DNA from: JAEUJM01 sp044221555
GTDB lineage: Bacteria > Actinomycetota > Acidimicrobiia > Acidimicrobiales > DATDAH01
Direction of reading: 5' to 3'
NCBI GenBank assembly: GCA_044221555.1
Contig: JBGAOY010000001.1
Location: forward strand, 682,001-746,000
DNA length: 64,000 nucleotides
Part shown: one piece after another, positions 26,818 to 35,160 of the stretch
Position numbering within the stretch: position 1 is the first letter of the stretch
Layout of the letters: each line of letters begins with the position of its first letter
Notes under the pieces: generated by a model
Databases searched by the model: none
Seen by the model: the letters and a program-made list of their open reading frames with translations, nothing else
What the model was told of the DNA's origin: nothing
Translations under genes and position numbers: made by a program

Positions 26818-28836
26818 TCACGCCAGCGGCTCGCCACCCACGTTCGGCTCGATCGGTGCGGGCTCGATGTCGAACGGCGGGAACGGGCCGTTCGAGTACA
26901 CGCCGATCCCCAACGCGGCGAAGGCCTGCGTCTTGTCCGTGTTGGTGATGGAGTGGACGTAGGCCACCGCGCCGGCGGCTCGGAGGCGCTCGACGAACTC
27001 GGGCGTGTACCGGCGTTGCTGGGCCATGTTGGCACTGAGCGACAGCGCGGGGTCACGCAGCCCGAACCACATCATCACCGCCGGCGCACGGTTGCGGCGT
27101 ACGAACTCGACCACGGCATCGTCGTCGAACTCGTTGAACGCCTGCGTGCGGTAGAGGGCCACGACGTAATTGCGGATGGGGTAGAGCGCCCGGTAGGCGT
27201 CGAGGTCGCTCTGGCCGGCGACGTGAGGCACGAGCCGGTCCATCAGGTCCGCCCGTCCTGCGGTCAGGCGCACGAACTCGCGCACGATGTCGGTGTGGGC
27301 GAACTTCGTGTCGAGGATGATGTACGCGTCGGGGTGCGTGCGCAGCAGGTCCACGACATCAGCGGCGAACAACGGCGTGAACTCGACGGCGTCCCGCCCG
27401 TTCGAGCCGCCGACCGTGTAACGACCCGACAGCTGCCCACGGGTGGCCTGTGCGAACGACACGCCGGCCGGGAGGCCGTACCGGCGCTCGGTGCCGTTGT
27501 GCGCAGCCAGGACGGTGCCGTCGGCGAGGCGCACCCAGTCGCTCTCGAACACCCGGAAGCCGCGCTGGTAGTTGTACTCGAAGGCCTCCCGGCTGCTGGA
27601 GTACCCGAACTGGCGTCCGTACTGATCGGGCGGGGTCGGCCCGAGGGCGTGGGCCACGTAGCCGTACGGGTCGAACTGGGCCGCCCACGTCGCCTGACGG
27701 AACGGGGCGGCCGCGCCGGGAAGCGGGTCGAGCGTGGCCGGCCGCGCCGCGAAGGTGCGACCCGCGGCGGCGAACCACAGGGCATCCCGGGGATCGCCCG
27801 GGGCGAACCAGAAGATGTCGTCCCGGCCGTCGCCGTCGAAGTCCCCCACCGTCGGGTCGTAGGCCCCGTTGACGGCCAGCGGGCGTCGGGCGAAGCCGCC
27901 GGAGCCGCCGTACCACAGGTGATCGTCCACGGTGCCGGCGTTGTTCCATCCCAGGTCGTCGGCGCCGTTGCCGTCGAAGTCGCCCACGAACGGCGGGTCG
28001 GTCCCCGCCGACGCGGTGGCGGAGCCCTCGAACGCGCCGCCCCGCCGGCCCGTCCACACGATGTCCTTCGCCGTGCCGTCGCGGTGCCAGTAGACGTCGT
28101 CGTGCCCGTCGCCACCGAAGTCCCCGACCACGGGGGTGTAGGCACCGTCGACCCGCAGCGGGGAGCCGAGGAACGTCCGTGACCAGGTGCCCCGCCAAAG
28201 GAAGTCACGGGCGCCGCCCACCCCGTACCACAGCACGTCGGACGTCCCGTTGGCGTCGAAGTCGCCGACCACGGGCTCGTAGGAGCGGGTGACGGACACC
28301 GCTCGGCCCGCGAACCCGCCGCCGGTGCCATACCAGACCCGATCGGCGCCGGTGGTGGAGAACCAGAACACGTCGGACCGCCGGTCGCCGTCGAAGTCGC
28401 CGACGAACGGTGCGAACGTGCCGTCGATCGTGAGCGAGCGGCCGACGAAACGGCGCCCGGGCGACCCCAGCCACAGGTAGTCGTCACCCGCCCCCGGCGC
28501 GTACCAGACGACGTCGTCACGATGGTCACCGTTGAAGTCGCCGACGAGCGGCGTGTAGTCACCCGAGACCGCGGTGGCCCGGCCGCTGAAGCCCCGGTCG
28601 GATCGTCCGTACCAGGTGTGGTCGGGCGCCTGGCCCGGCCCGTACCAGAGCTGATCGGACCGGCCGTCGCCGTCGAAGTCACCGACCAGCGGCGCGGGTG
28701 GCGTCGAGACCACCGCCTCGGCGGGCGGCTCGCCCTGCTGGGCGCGGGCCAGGGGGACCGCCCCGCCCGATGCCGCGACCACACCGACGATCAGCGCGAC
28801 CGCCAGGGCACGGTGGGCACTCGGCCGTCGGAGCAC
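26818..28836 (-). CDS. Secreted seven-bladed FG-GAP protein with GDPD/PI-PLC-like phosphodiesterase domain
   Basis: 672-aa protein. A signal peptide (A-L-A-V-A-L-I-V-G-V-V-A-A-S-G-G to A-R-A) is followed by seven FG-GAP-like repeats of about 47 residues (V-G-D-F-D-G-D-G-R-S-D type, residues 48-375), enough for one seven-bladed propeller. A C-terminal domain of about 290 residues resembles PLC-like phosphodiesterases: F-E-S-D-W-V-R-L-A-D-G-T-V-L-A-A-H-N-G gives the Glu/Asp/His of the first GDPD motif, and Y-I-I-L-D-T-K-F the second. A surface-bound lipid or teichoic-type phosphodiester substrate is an inference. The start is GTG 28836. It shares the blade repeat with the six-repeat protein at 22459-23436. 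Confidence 0.75.
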   Translation of the reverse strand: MLRRPSAHRALAVALIVGVVAASGGAVPLARAQQGEPPAEAVVSTPPAPLVGDFDGDGRSDQLWYGPGQAPDHTWYGRSDRGFSGRATAVSGDYTPLVGDFNGDHRDDVVWYAPGAGDDYLWLGSPGRRFVGRSLTIDGTFAPFVGDFDGDRRSDVFWFSTTGADRVWYGTGGGFAGRAVSVTRSYEPVVGDFDANGTSDVLWYGVGGARDFLWRGTWSRTFLGSPLRVDGAYTPVVGDFGGDGHDDVYWHRDGTAKDIVWTGRRGGAFEGSATASAGTDPPFVGDFDGNGADDLGWNNAGTVDDHLWYGGSGGFARRPLAVNGAYDPTVGDFDGDGRDDIFWFAPGDPRDALWFAAAGRTFAARPATLDPLPGAAAPFRQATWAAQFDPYGYVAHALGPTPPDQYGRQFGYSSSREAFEYNYQRGFRVFESDWVRLADGTVLAAHNGTERRYGLPAGVSFAQATRGQLSGRYTVGGSNGRDAVEFTPLFAADVVDLLRTHPDAYIILDTKFAHTDIVREFVRLTAGRADLMDRLVPHVAGQSDLDAYRALYPIRNYVVALYRTQAFNEFDDDAVVEFVRRNRAPAVMMWFGLRDPALSLSANMAQQRRYTPEFVERLRAAGAVAYVHSITNTDKTQAFAALGIGVYSNGPFPPFDIEPAPIEPNVGGEPLA

Positions 28837-28978
28837 CCGGCGAACCTACCAGCGACCGCATGGCGCCGGGCCGCACGAGCGAGCGCCACGAGCAGGCACC
28901 GACATCCCGCCTCGGCCCGCCTGCCAGCGGCCATCGGCGAGGCAGTCGCCCGGCGAGACGGCGGTAGTCTCCGTGGCA

Positions 28979-29662
28979 ATGGCCGACGCCCGCCCCGTCC
29001 TCATCGCCCCCTCGGTCCTGCCGGCCGACTTCTCCCGACTGGGCGACGAGTGCCGTGCACTCGAGGACGCCGGCGTGGATCGCATCCAGTTCGACGTGAT
29101 GGACGGGCGCTTCGTGCCGAACCTCACGTTCGGCCCCGATGTGATCGCATCGCTGCGCCCGCACGTGTCGGTCCCCTTCGAGGCGCACCTGATGGTCGAA
29201 GCGCCCGACGAGTTGGCCTCGCGCTACGTCGAGGCCGGGTGCGAGCGCCTCATCGTCCACACAGAGGCGTGCCCTCACCTGCACCGCACGCTCGGGGCCA
29301 TCACCGACCTGGGCGCCAAGGCCGCCGTGGCCGTCAACCCGGCCACGCCCACCTCGGCGTTCGCCCACGTGCTCGACCTCGTCGACCTGGTCCTGGTGAT
29401 GACGGTGAACCCCGGCTTCGGCGGCCAGTCCTACATCGCCACCATGGAGCCGAAGATCGCCGAGGCCCGCCGCATGGTGCTCGAGGGCGGCTACGACGTC
29501 GACGTGGAGGTCGACGGCGGCATCGGCCCGTCCACAGTGGCCGCCGCCGCCGCCGCGGGCGCCAACGTCCTCGTGGCGGGCAGCGCGCTGTACCGCGATC
29601 CCGAGGGACTGGCCCACGCCGTCGCCGACCTGCGGTCCCGGGCCGAGGCCGCCCGGGTATGA
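28979..29662 (+). CDS. rpe: Ribulose-phosphate 3-epimerase
   Basis: 227-aa TIM-barrel enzyme interconverting ribulose 5-phosphate and xylulose 5-phosphate. Family motifs are complete: I-A-P-S-V-L-P-A-D-F, D-V-M-D-G-R-F-V-P-N-L-T-F-G (metal and catalytic Asp), E-A-H-L-M-V, M-T-V-N-P-G-F-G-G-Q and E-V-D-G-G-I. I use ATG 28979; GTG 28973 two codons upstream is equally in frame and neither has a clear SD, so a leaderless or weakly led message is possible. The stop overlaps the next gene's ATG (ATGA). Confidence 0.96.
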   Translation: MADARPVLIAPSVLPADFSRLGDECRALEDAGVDRIQFDVMDGRFVPNLTFGPDVIASLRPHVSVPFEAHLMVEAPDELASRYVEAGCERLIVHTEACPHLHRTLGAITDLGAKAAVAVNPATPTSAFAHVLDLVDLVLVMTVNPGFGGQSYIATMEPKIAEARRMVLEGGYDVDVEVDGGIGPSTVAAAAAAGANVLVAGSALYRDPEGLAHAVADLRSRAEAARV

Positions 29663-30291
29663 CCGGCGCCACCCGCCACCAGCGCCGGAGGGTGCGCCCC
29701 GCCAGGAACGGAGACGAGCGCCGGCGTCGCACGGGCGCCCACCCGCTGGCCGCGGCGTTGGCGATCGCGCTCCTGGGTGGTTGCCTGCTGGTCTCGTGCG
29801 CTGACGACAGCGGCGCCAAGCCCGACAAGGAGACGTTCTGCGCCAAGGTGGCCGAGTTCAACACCGGCACCCAGGCCTTCGACCTCAACGTGGCCGACGA
29901 CGCCGACGTCGAGCGGGTGGCCCAGTTGCTCGACGAGATCGAGGCCAGCGCCCCCGAGGAGATCCGTGCCGACGTCGAGGCCCGGTTCGCCTACGTGGAC
30001 GATGTGATCGCGGCGTCGCAAGGCGACGAGGATGCCGTCGCCCGCCTGGGACAGGCCGACCCCAGCGCCACCGACGAGGCCCAGGCCCGCATCGATGCCT
30101 ACGCCCAGCAGGAGTGCGGCCTCAGCCTCGAGCCGGCGGGGTCCACCGCGACCAGCACCACAGGCGTGGTGCCCCCACCGAGCGTCGCCACCACCGCGCC
30201 CCCGGTCACCGACACGGTGCCCTCGGACGCCGCGCCGTCGGACACCGTGCCCTCGGACACGTCCGCCACCACGGCGGCGCAGGGCGCCTAG
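29659..30291 (+). CDS. Putative lipoprotein with FCAKV...RIDAY..QECG domain
   Basis: 210-aa exported protein. A long Arg-rich n-region precedes a hydrophobic stretch (A-A-A-L-A-I-A-L-L-G-G-C-L-L-V-S-C-A-D-D), which gives a plausible lipobox L-V-S-C. The mature domain runs from F-C-A-K-V-A-E-F through A-P-E-E-I-R-A-D-V-E to R-I-D-A-Y-A-Q-Q-E-C-G, with one Cys at each end that probably form a disulphide. A Thr/Pro/Ser-rich tail with T-V-P-S-D repeats ends the protein. The same domain occurs in the ectodomain of the zinc-ribbon protein at 43581-44597. Start fixed by ATGA overlap with rpe. Function unknown. Confidence 0.75.
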   Translation: MTGATRHQRRRVRPARNGDERRRRTGAHPLAAALAIALLGGCLLVSCADDSGAKPDKETFCAKVAEFNTGTQAFDLNVADDADVERVAQLLDEIEASAPEEIRADVEARFAYVDDVIAASQGDEDAVARLGQADPSATDEAQARIDAYAQQECGLSLEPAGSTATSTTGVVPPPSVATTAPPVTDTVPSDAAPSDTVPSDTSATTAAQGA

Positions 30292-30301
30292 GCCGAGGGC
30301 C

Positions 30302-30324
30302 GGGCGCGCCCTGCCGGCGCGCCC
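30302..30324. terminator. Bidirectional terminator hairpin
   Basis: GGGCGCGCC (30302-30310) and GGCGCGCCC (30316-30324) form a perfect 9-bp stem with a 5-base loop in the 49-bp gap between the convergent lipoprotein gene and clpP2. Confidence 0.6.
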
Positions 30325-30340
30325 ACGACCACCGGCGCCT

Positions 30341-30958
30341 CTACTTGGCGGCCTTCTCGGCGGCGGACGCAGCCATGTCGCCGCGGTGGCCGATCACCTC
30401 GTCGATGATGCCGTAGTCCTTGGCCTGGGCGGCGGTGAACCAACGGTCGCGGTCGGAGTCGGCGATGATCTGGTCGACGTCCTGGCCGGTGTGGAAGGCG
30501 ATGCGCTCGGCCATCAGCTGCTTCGTGTACACCATCTGCTCGGCCTGGATGGCGATGTCGGCGGCCTGGCCCTGGATGCCACCGGAGGGCTGGTGCATCA
30601 GCACCCGGGCGTGAGGCAGGGCGTAGCGCTTGCCGGGGGCGCCGGCGCACAGCAGGAACTGGCCCATCGAGGCCCCGAGGCCCATGCAGATGGTGCCCAC
30701 GTCGGGCGAGATGAACTGCATGGTGTCGTAGATGGCCATGCCCGCGGTGACCGACCCACCCGGCGAGTTGATGTAGAGCCAGACGTCCTTGTCGGGGTCC
30801 TGGCCCTCGAGGTACAGGAGCTGGGCCGTCAGGGTGTTGGCGATCTGGTCGTTGACCTCGGTGCCGAGGAACACGATCCGCTCCTTGAGGAGGCGGGTGA
30901 AGATCTCGGAGGACGGGTCGAAGCCGGCGGTCTGGCCGACGAGGGGTGAGGGCTCCAT
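30341..30958 (-). CDS. clpP2: ClpP protease subunit 2
   Basis: 205-aa ClpP with triad S97 (L-G-A-S-M), H122 (V-L-M-H-Q-P) and D171, the same numbering as E. coli ClpP. The loop S-G-G-I-Q-G-Q-A-A-D-I is typical. Start ATG 30958 gives M-E-P-S-P-L-V-G-Q-T; longer readings cross the tRNA-Leu. Actinomycetes usually make a mixed ClpP1P2 ring from adjacent genes. Here this subunit is monocistronic, opposite tRNA-Leu, 14.5 kb from clpP1-clpX. Confidence 0.95.
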   Translation of the reverse strand: MEPSPLVGQTAGFDPSSEIFTRLLKERIVFLGTEVNDQIANTLTAQLLYLEGQDPDKDVWLYINSPGGSVTAGMAIYDTMQFISPDVGTICMGLGASMGQFLLCAGAPGKRYALPHARVLMHQPSGGIQGQAADIAIQAEQMVYTKQLMAERIAFHTGQDVDQIIADSDRDRWFTAAQAKDYGIIDEVIGHRGDMAASAAEKAAK

Positions 30959-30993
30959 GGGCGATGAGGATACCTGTAGGTTCAGGGACGTCC

Positions 30994-31078
30994 GCGGGCG
31001 TGGCGGAATTGGAAGACGCGCCGGGTTTAGGTCCCGGTGGGCTAAACGCCCTTGGAGGTTCGAGTCCTCTCGCCCGCA
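30994..31078 (+). tRNA. tRNA-Leu (TAG anticodon)
   Basis: 85-nt class II tRNA: acceptor GCGGGCG with CGCCCGC, discriminator A, anticodon arm CCGGG-TTTAGGT-CCCGG (TAG), long variable arm TGGGCTAAACGCCCTT, T-loop GGTTCGAGT. CCA is not encoded. Confidence 0.95.
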
Positions 31079-31146
31079 CGACGTAGGACAACCCGTGGCG
31101 CGCTGACCGGCGCCGGCGAGCGCAGGCGTGAGCGCGCGCAGGAGGG

Positions 31147-32082
31147 TCACGACGATGGTCGCGGTCGCCCTCGGTGCCGCTGCCGGGTGCGACCACGTGC
31201 GCCGCGCTCGACCTCGGCGACGAACTCCTCGACGAGGTGGTTGATGCGGTCAGGATCGTCGATGGGCAGCGTGTGGGACCCCTCGGGAAGGATCTCGAGG
31301 CGGGCGTCGGGGATGGCCGCCGCCATCTCCTCGGCCAGGTGCGGCGGCGTCATCACGTCCTTGCCCCCGGCCAGGACGAGCGTCGGCACCTCGATGGCGG
31401 GGAGGAGATCCTTCGCGGAGTGGTCGCCCATCGCCCTGACCATCCGGAAACAGACCAGCGGGTCGAGCGTGGCGAGGTGGGCGAAGTACTCGCGCATGAG
31501 CTCCCGGGAGGCCTGGTCACCGATCATCCGCCCCACCCGCCCCGACCAGTACAGGAGGTCGCCCTGCTCGGTCAGCGATCGCCACACCGCTCTCGTCAGC
31601 GACGGGACCGGCGTCACCGACACCTCCATGAACGGGAGGAGGTTCTGGAGGATCGGCGCACCGTAGAAGGTCTTGGCCGGGTGTTCGTACGGCCCTGCCA
31701 CCGCGACGAGGCCGGCGACCCGGGACGGGGAGGAGCGGTACGCCTCGAGGATCGTCTGCACCCCCATCGAGTGGCCGACCAGCACGGCACGCTCGACCCC
31801 GGCCGCGTCGGCGACGGCCCAGAGGTCGCGGGCGTGCGAGGTGAGGGTGACCTCGTTGGGGTTCGCCGGGGGGTCCGAGCGCCCGTGGGCCCGGTAGTCC
31901 CAGAACACGACCTTGTGGCCGCGTTCGGCGAGGTATGGGTAGAGGAAGGTCCAGTACGTGTCCGTGCAGACGATGCCGTTGGCGAGGATCACGGCGAGGG
32001 CGCCGTCGCCGCCGGACGACGTCCAAGCCAGCCCGGTCCCGTCGAAGGACCGGACCCTGTGGAATCGACCTCGAATCGCCAT
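31147..32082 (-). CDS. Alpha/beta fold hydrolase
   Basis: 311-aa alpha/beta hydrolase. The nucleophile elbow is G103-H-S105-M-G. The acid lies in A-G-G-K-D-V-M-T-P and the catalytic His in E-G-S-H-T-L-P. The oxyanion region L-A-N-G-I-V-C-T-D and Y-R-A-H-G-R-S-D are normal. Substrate not predictable; peroxidase- or esterase-type relatives exist. The C-terminus is Arg-rich (R-G-R-T-R-Q-R-H-R-G). Start ATG 32082 matches family length; longer upstream readings pass through the divergent promoter region and are rejected. Confidence 0.85.
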   Translation of the reverse strand: MAIRGRFHRVRSFDGTGLAWTSSGGDGALAVILANGIVCTDTYWTFLYPYLAERGHKVVFWDYRAHGRSDPPANPNEVTLTSHARDLWAVADAAGVERAVLVGHSMGVQTILEAYRSSPSRVAGLVAVAGPYEHPAKTFYGAPILQNLLPFMEVSVTPVPSLTRAVWRSLTEQGDLLYWSGRVGRMIGDQASRELMREYFAHLATLDPLVCFRMVRAMGDHSAKDLLPAIEVPTLVLAGGKDVMTPPHLAEEMAAAIPDARLEILPEGSHTLPIDDPDRINHLVEEFVAEVERGARGRTRQRHRGRPRPSS

Positions 32083-32212
32083 GTGTGAACCCGCCGTCGC
32101 GAGCCCCCCATGGTAGAAGAGCCGTGTCGGCGTCCGTGTCGGCGGGGTGTCGGCGGGGTATCGGCACCGTCGGTGGCGCGAACGGCGACGACGGCCCTGG
32201 CGGCCGGTGAGG

Positions 32213-32240
32213 CGGACGCGCCCCCTCGGAGGCGCGTCCG
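32213..32240. other. Strong hairpin in divergent region
   Basis: CGGACGCGCC (32213-32222) and GGCGCGTCCG (32231-32240) form a perfect 10-bp stem with an 8-base loop, 70 bp upstream of the aldolase-like gene. Short direct repeats of GTGTCGGCGGGG lie just before it (32124-32160). It may be a leader attenuator or a terminator of an unseen leader RNA. Confidence 0.4.
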
Positions 32241-32310
32241 ACGGACCGTGGGCGTTCGCGAGTGCGGGGAGGAGACCACCGGAGCCGGCCGGAGCCTTTA
32301 CGGTTCGGGC

Positions 32311-33309
32311 GTGCACCTCGACGAGTTGACCACCCCGGCGCTGCTGGTCGACGCCGACGCCTTCGACCACAACGTGGCCACGATGGCCGCGGCGCGGCCG
32401 GGCCCGGGGCTGCGCCCCCACGTGAAGGCGTTCAAGTCGACGGCACTGGCCCGGCGCCTGGTCGACGCCGGGCACCGAGGCTTCTGCTGCGCCACCGTCC
32501 GCGAGGTCGAGGGGATGGCCGCCGCCGGCCTCGGCGACGACCTGTTGCTGGCCAACGAGGTGGTCGACGCTCGTCGGCTCGGGGCGCTGATCGAGACCGG
32601 CTCGGCGAGGGTGACCGTGGCGGTCGACAGCGAGGCCACCATCCGGGCCGCCGCGTCGGGTGGGGTGCGCGAGGTGTTGATCGATGTGAACAACGGCTTC
32701 CGGTGCGGCTGCGAGCCCGACGACGCCGGCGGCCTGGCCGACCACGCCCGATCGCTCGGGCTCGAGGTGCGGGGCGTGATGGGCTACGAGGGCCACGTGT
32801 CGCTCAACCCCGACCGCGCCTCCCGCGTCGAGCTGCTGGAGGTCGCCATGGCCCGGCTGGCACGGGCCTACGCCGACGTGGGCGGCGATGTGGTGTCGGG
32901 GGGCGGCACCGGAACCTACGACCTCAACACCCTGGTCACCGAGGTGCAGGCGGGGTCGTACACGCTGATGGACACCGAGTACGCCAAGCTCGGCCTCCCC
33001 TTCCGACAGGCGCTGCACCTGTGGGCCACGGTCATCTCCGCCAACGACCGGGTGGCGATCTGCGACGCCGGCCTCAAGTCGATGGGGATGGACCACGGCA
33101 ACCCGTCCATCGACGGCGCCGACGTCCTGTACTGCTCCGACGAGCACGTGGTGCTCGTGCCCCACGAGGGCCGCTCGTGGGAGGTCGGCGACCGCGTGCG
33201 CCTCACCCCCGCCCACGTCGACCCCACCGTCGCCATGCACGAACGCATGTGGCTGGTCGACGGCGACGAGGTCGTCGACGAGTGGCCGGTGGACCTCAGG
33301 GGCTGGTGA
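32311..33309 (+). CDS. Fold-type III PLP enzyme, D-threonine aldolase / D-serine dehydratase-like
   Basis: 332-aa protein with an alanine-racemase-type TIM barrel followed by a C-terminal D-serine-dehydratase-like domain. The PLP lysine is K39 in R-P-H-V-K-A-F-K-S. The phosphate-binding Gly motif is S-G-G-G-T-G-T-Y. The metal site near the C-terminus reads P-A-H302-V-D304. In the family, H-x-C marks zinc-dependent D-serine dehydratase, whereas H-x-D occurs in metal-dependent low-specificity D-threonine aldolase, so aldolase activity is favoured. Start GTG 32311 (V-H-L-D-E-L-T-T-P-A-L-L-V-D) fits the family N-terminus. Monocistronic. Confidence 0.82.
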   Translation: MHLDELTTPALLVDADAFDHNVATMAAARPGPGLRPHVKAFKSTALARRLVDAGHRGFCCATVREVEGMAAAGLGDDLLLANEVVDARRLGALIETGSARVTVAVDSEATIRAAASGGVREVLIDVNNGFRCGCEPDDAGGLADHARSLGLEVRGVMGYEGHVSLNPDRASRVELLEVAMARLARAYADVGGDVVSGGGTGTYDLNTLVTEVQAGSYTLMDTEYAKLGLPFRQALHLWATVISANDRVAICDAGLKSMGMDHGNPSIDGADVLYCSDEHVVLVPHEGRSWEVGDRVRLTPAHVDPTVAMHERMWLVDGDEVVDEWPVDLRGW

Positions 33310-33334
33310 GGGAGGACGCTCGTGGCCGCGGCGC

Positions 33335-34657
33335 TCAGCCGGCCGAGCGAACGATGCACGGGCGATCGGTGGTGATCGGTGTGGTCGGATCTGGTGCAGG
33401 GGTCACCGCATCGTCCGGTCCGTCAGGGACAGGGACGAACCCGCCCGTGGTCGGCGGGTAGGTCACGGGATCAGGACAGCTGATCGCCCCCGATGGAGAC
33501 AGGAGCGGACCAGCCCCTCGGGGCACGGCCACGATGCCACCGCTGACGAGCGACGGAACCTCGACCGTGGCGCCCGCGGCAGCGTCGAGCCGGTAGGCGG
33601 TGATGAACGCACCCGCCACGTCGGCGTCGGACGCTCCCCGACTCAGGACGAACACCCACTGGCCGTCCTCGGACCACGCGATCGACGCGCCGTCCGCCCC
33701 GCTCGTCCCCGACACCCTCCTCCACTGACCGGTTCCCGCGTCCACGAGGACGAGGGAACCACCGTCGCCCTCCGCCCCGTCACTCGTGTCCCACACGGCG
33801 AGGGTCGATTCGTCCGGCGAGACCTCGACCTCGAACGAGTCGAGACCCGGTTGGATCGGCACCGACGTGCCGTCCTCGGGACGCTCGATCGCGGATGGAG
33901 CCCCGACGACCGCGGTGGATCCTCTCGCCGCCACCACGGAGTCCTCGAGCGACCCGTCCGTGGCACCGAACTGCCGGCCGGTGCTGGGCTCCCAGTACCG
34001 ATCGGTCGAGTTGACCATGGCCAGCAGGTCGCCGACGCCGAGGACCGGCAGGGCGGGCCCTCCCTCGCCGTCCGGGAACGGCGTCAGCGGAACCGTCACG
34101 CGGCCGCTGACGGTTCTCTCCTCCACACGATCACCACCGTAGAGCCAGACCCGGTCGGGCGACCCTGAGGACACGAACCCGCCCGACGGACCGATCGTCT
34201 CAGGCTGTCCGCTCAGGTCGAGCGGTAGGGACTCCGTGCCCTCGCGCCCCTGGTACACGATCCGGTCCCCCACCCGGAGCAGGATGCCCTGGGAGGTGTA
34301 GGTCGCTTCGACATCCGCATCGTCGTACTGCTGCCCCAGCCCGGTGTCGAGGTCGAGGGCCACGAGCGAGCCGTAGCCGGTGTTGATGATGAGCGTCGCG
34401 CCGGTGGGCTCGTCGAAGAGGGAGTCGGGGCCCGGGCCGGTGTCGACCGGCCCGCTCTCCTCGCTCCCACCGCGCAACGTCACGGTCACCACCACCACGA
34501 ACACCGCGGCGATGCCGACCAGCACCACCCGCACCGGCCAGCGTCGACGGACGTGCACCTCGGCGCTCGACCCGCGGCGAGCCCCTCGGAGCACGGCGTC
34601 GGCACCACGAGGCGTGCCCCGTTCGGCGAGTTGCTCGAAGGCGTGGATCGGGTTCAT
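33335..34657 (-). CDS. Membrane-anchored partner of ECF sigma factor (putative anti-sigma)
   Basis: 440-aa type II membrane protein: about 40 cytoplasmic residues (M-N-P-I-H-A-F-E-Q-L-A-E-R-G), one membrane segment (V-V-L-V-G-I-A-A-V-F-V-V-V-V-T-V-T-L) and a large extracytoplasmic beta-rich domain with WD/TolB-like stretches (W-S-E-D-G-Q-W-V-F-V-L-S, L-A-V-W-D-T-S-D-G-A). No zinc anti-sigma motif (HxxxCxxC) is present. The gene overlaps the sigma gene by four bases, the normal arrangement for an anti-sigma or signal-receiving partner. The short cytoplasmic head is the likely sigma-binding part. Function inferred from topology and coupling. Confidence 0.72.
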   Translation of the reverse strand: MNPIHAFEQLAERGTPRGADAVLRGARRGSSAEVHVRRRWPVRVVLVGIAAVFVVVVTVTLRGGSEESGPVDTGPGPDSLFDEPTGATLIINTGYGSLVALDLDTGLGQQYDDADVEATYTSQGILLRVGDRIVYQGREGTESLPLDLSGQPETIGPSGGFVSSGSPDRVWLYGGDRVEERTVSGRVTVPLTPFPDGEGGPALPVLGVGDLLAMVNSTDRYWEPSTGRQFGATDGSLEDSVVAARGSTAVVGAPSAIERPEDGTSVPIQPGLDSFEVEVSPDESTLAVWDTSDGAEGDGGSLVLVDAGTGQWRRVSGTSGADGASIAWSEDGQWVFVLSRGASDADVAGAFITAYRLDAAAGATVEVPSLVSGGIVAVPRGAGPLLSPSGAISCPDPVTYPPTTGGFVPVPDGPDDAVTPAPDPTTPITTDRPCIVRSAG

Positions 34658-35115
34658 CCGTCCTCCCCCACCACCGCTCGCAGGCGCCGCCGGGCCCGAG
34701 TCGAGCGCTGGCGAGCTGCCGCCGGCGTGCAGCCCAGCGAGCTCGCCACCTCCTCGAACGAGAACCCTTCGACGAAGGCCAGGAAGAGCACCGCCCGGTC
34801 ACCCGGGTCGAGCGACAGCAGCGCCGAGAGGTCCGACGGGTACCGGTCGGCCTCGCCCCCCTCGCCGACACCATGACGGGCCACCGCCGAGCGCCACCGG
34901 GCGAACCCGCGGCGACGGTCCTTGGCCAGGTTCAGGATCGTGCGACGCAGGTAGGCCGCGGGCTGCTCGAGCGATGTCAGCGGTCCCCGAGCCAGCACCC
35001 GGGCCACCGCGTCCTGGACCAGATCGTCCGGGTCGACCTCCGGCGGGCCGACCACGGCGGCGAACCGACGCAGCGAGGGGTAGAGCGTGCGGAACAACTC
35101 GTCCTCCTCGTGCAT
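34654..35115 (-). CDS. ECF-type RNA polymerase sigma factor
   Basis: 153-aa minimal sigma-70 factor. Region 2 covers about residues 8-65 (R-R-F-A-A-V-V-G, D-P-D-D-L-V-Q-D-A-V-A-R-V, A-Y-L-R-R-T-I-L-N-L-A-K-D). Region 4 is the C-terminal helix-turn-helix (A-F-V-E-G-F-S-F-E-E-V-A, C-T-P-A-A-A-R-Q-R-S-T-R-A-R-R-R-L). Regions 1 and 3 are missing, as in ECF factors. ATG 35115 follows AAGGG. Three tandem 16/17-bp repeats lie 46-94 bp upstream and could be an operator. It controls an unknown regulon, probably including this operon. Confidence 0.9.
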   Translation of the reverse strand: MHEEDELFRTLYPSLRRFAAVVGPPEVDPDDLVQDAVARVLARGPLTSLEQPAAYLRRTILNLAKDRRRGFARWRSAVARHGVGEGGEADRYPSDLSALLSLDPGDRAVLFLAFVEGFSFEEVASSLGCTPAAARQRSTRARRRLRAVVGEDG

Positions 35116-35160
35116 CGCTGCCCTTTCCGACCCGGTCTCGCTCTAGACGCCGCTGGCCTC

